Below, piece by piece: positions 5,027-5,713 of a stretch of DNA of 5,713 bases. The translations under genes and the position numbers were made by a program. Under the pieces are notes generated by a model. The model saw only the letters and a list, made by a program, of their open reading frames with translations, was not told the origin of the DNA and did not search any database. Within the stretch, counting starts at the first letter, position 1. Every line of letters starts with the position of its first letter. The stretch is from an uncultured Eubacteriales bacterium (GTDB lineage: Bacteria > Bacillota_A > Clostridia > Peptostreptococcales > Anaerovoracaceae). The stretch is from positions 1-5,713 of the forward strand of contig CADATR010000115.1 in the NCBI GenBank assembly GCA_902790885.1, in the 5' to 3' direction.

Positions 5027-5560
5027 ATGGAAGCGATAGATAGAATAAAAGCAGTAGGCATGCATGCCAGCTTCTTTGACAAGGCAAAGGCAGCAATAGA
5101 TAACGGCTATTATTTTGAAGCAATAATGTATGAGTATGCAGCTATAGAGGGGCGTCTTGAGATAATCTGTGGATTACTTGGTTGTCCATGCAACAAAGAT
5201 ATTGCCCCGGATATTAGGAGAAAAATTGCTATTGGTAATAGGATAGAATGCCTGAAAAGGATTTATAAAAATCACCCTGCTTGTAAAAATGGAAAAATAC
5301 AAATAAACAATTCATTTTGGAAGTCCCTCAAGAATTGGACCATGGAGAGAAATAAATATGTTCATGGCCTATATAAGAATCCAGTGGAGTATACCCAAAG
5401 GCTTAGCGAAAGAGAACGTATTGCGGTAACTGGGTTGGATTTTGCCAATATGCTATATAATGAGACTAAGAGACTTCGTAGAATAAGGAAGACTCATCCT
5501 GAAATTGTGGAATATAGTGAAAACCGCTGCAAATCAAAACGGTGCATTTTAAATATCTAA
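5027..5560 (+). CDS. HEPN-like protein with an R-x4-H motif, possible RNase toxin or defence protein
   Basis: The product has 177 residues with no signal peptide or membrane segment. Residues 14-51 form a predicted helix pair: F-F-D-K-A-K-A-A-I-D-N-G-Y-Y-F-E-A-I, then Y-E-Y-A-A-I-E-G-R-L-E. This helical 'small residue plus E-x-x' layout is seen in HEPN domains. Later, W-T-M-E-R-N-K-Y-V-H-G-L (104-115) carries Arg108 and His113, spaced as the R-x4-6-H motif that forms the active site of HEPN ribonucleases. HEPN proteins act as toxins, abortive-infection factors or parts of larger immune systems. I do not know the precise subfamily. No nucleotidyltransferase (MNT) partner is visible on either side. 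The ATG follows a modest AAAGGG site and its own promoter, so it appears transcribed separately from the mobilization genes. Codon use is AT-rich with many ATA and AGA codons, unlike the core, suggesting separate acquisition. Four cysteines lie between 48 and 86. Confidence 0.7.
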   Translation: MEAIDRIKAVGMHASFFDKAKAAIDNGYYFEAIMYEYAAIEGRLEIICGLLGCPCNKDIAPDIRRKIAIGNRIECLKRIYKNHPACKNGKIQINNSFWKSLKNWTMERNKYVHGLYKNPVEYTQRLSERERIAVTGLDFANMLYNETKRLRRIRKTHPEIVEYSENRCKSKRCILNI

Positions 5561-5626
5561 TAAAAAAAGAACTGGATTCAGTGTTGAAAAGAATATGGGC
5601 TGTTGCTATCTAAATTCCAATTAAAA

Positions 5627-5713
5627 GTGGTGATATCGGACGAAATTGACGAACTGTTTGAGTTGCCAGCCCTCTATCGCACAGCGCGTGAAGCGCTGGA
5701 GCTGATGATGGAT
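5627..5713 (+). CDS. Unidentified open frame running off the right edge
   Basis: From the GTG pair at 5627/5630 the frame is open to the window end (29 codons), and it is also open upstream to 5588 just after a TGA at 5585-5587. The peptide I-S-D-E-I-D-E-L-F-E-L-P followed by Y-R-T-A-R-E-A-L-E-L looks like real amphipathic helix. Third positions turn GC-richer (GCG, CTG, CGC) than in the preceding gene. No ribosome binding site precedes either GTG, and there is no ATG. It may be the start of a new gene with a poor start, or the interior of a gene cut by insertion of the element. I do not recognise it. Confidence 0.35.
   Translation, partial: MVISDEIDELFELPALYRTAREALELMMD

Noticed and set aside
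5561..5585. Possible terminator after the HEPN-like gene (A-rich tract, then ACTG/CAGT)
   Set aside because: The stem is only 4 bp and no T-tract follows on the plus strand, so it is not supported.

Overview
The window looks like a piece of a mobilizable accessory element from a Gram-positive, probably clostridial (Bacillota) genome. The evidence is a strong AGGAGG ribosome binding site, rho-independent terminators, and a gene set (DUF3847, MobA/MobL relaxase, VapE-type ATPase) that I know from clostridial gut-bacterium elements. The genus cannot be read from the sequence. Composition is mosaic: the outer parts are AT-richer and use many AGA/ATA codons, while the 1.14-4.68 kb core is more GC-balanced. 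No tRNA, rRNA, CRISPR array, transposase or integrase is visible, and no minus-strand gene is supported.

Left part (1-1113): the 3' end of an unrecognised gene is followed by a Vsr-like very-short-patch-repair endonuclease. The pair looks like the tail of a cytosine restriction-modification cluster, with the methyltransferase presumably off the left edge. A near-perfect terminator (1081-1113) closes this block.

Core (1131-4684): a small DUF3847 protein, an intergenic region packed with hairpins, then an overlapping-to-adjacent pair of genes for a MOBQ-type relaxase and a VapE-type P-loop ATPase. The intergenic region has an RSF1010-like oriT core on the minus strand right after the DUF3847 stop codon. 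Next come five further hairpins and a terminator just ahead of the relaxase ribosome binding site. The orientation means DUF3847 would enter the recipient early and the relaxase last, as is usual. No coupling protein or type IV secretion gene is present, so the element would be mobilized in trans.

Right part (4616-5713): nine copies of the 7-mer CGTTGAC, in alternating blocks of orientation, start inside the 3' end of the VapE gene and continue through the noncoding region around an A-rich stretch. This resembles an iteron-type replication origin beside its initiator/helicase, comparable to the rep-ori layout of staphylococcal pathogenicity islands. An independently promoted gene for a HEPN-like protein with an R-x4-H motif follows, and an unidentified open frame runs off the right edge.

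Taken together, I infer a satellite-like element that can nick itself for transfer (DUF3847/oriT/MobA), may replicate its own DNA (VapE plus iterons), and carries defence-type cargo (Vsr cluster, HEPN protein). The oriT and the iteron array are read directly from the sequence. The replication and defence roles are inferences.
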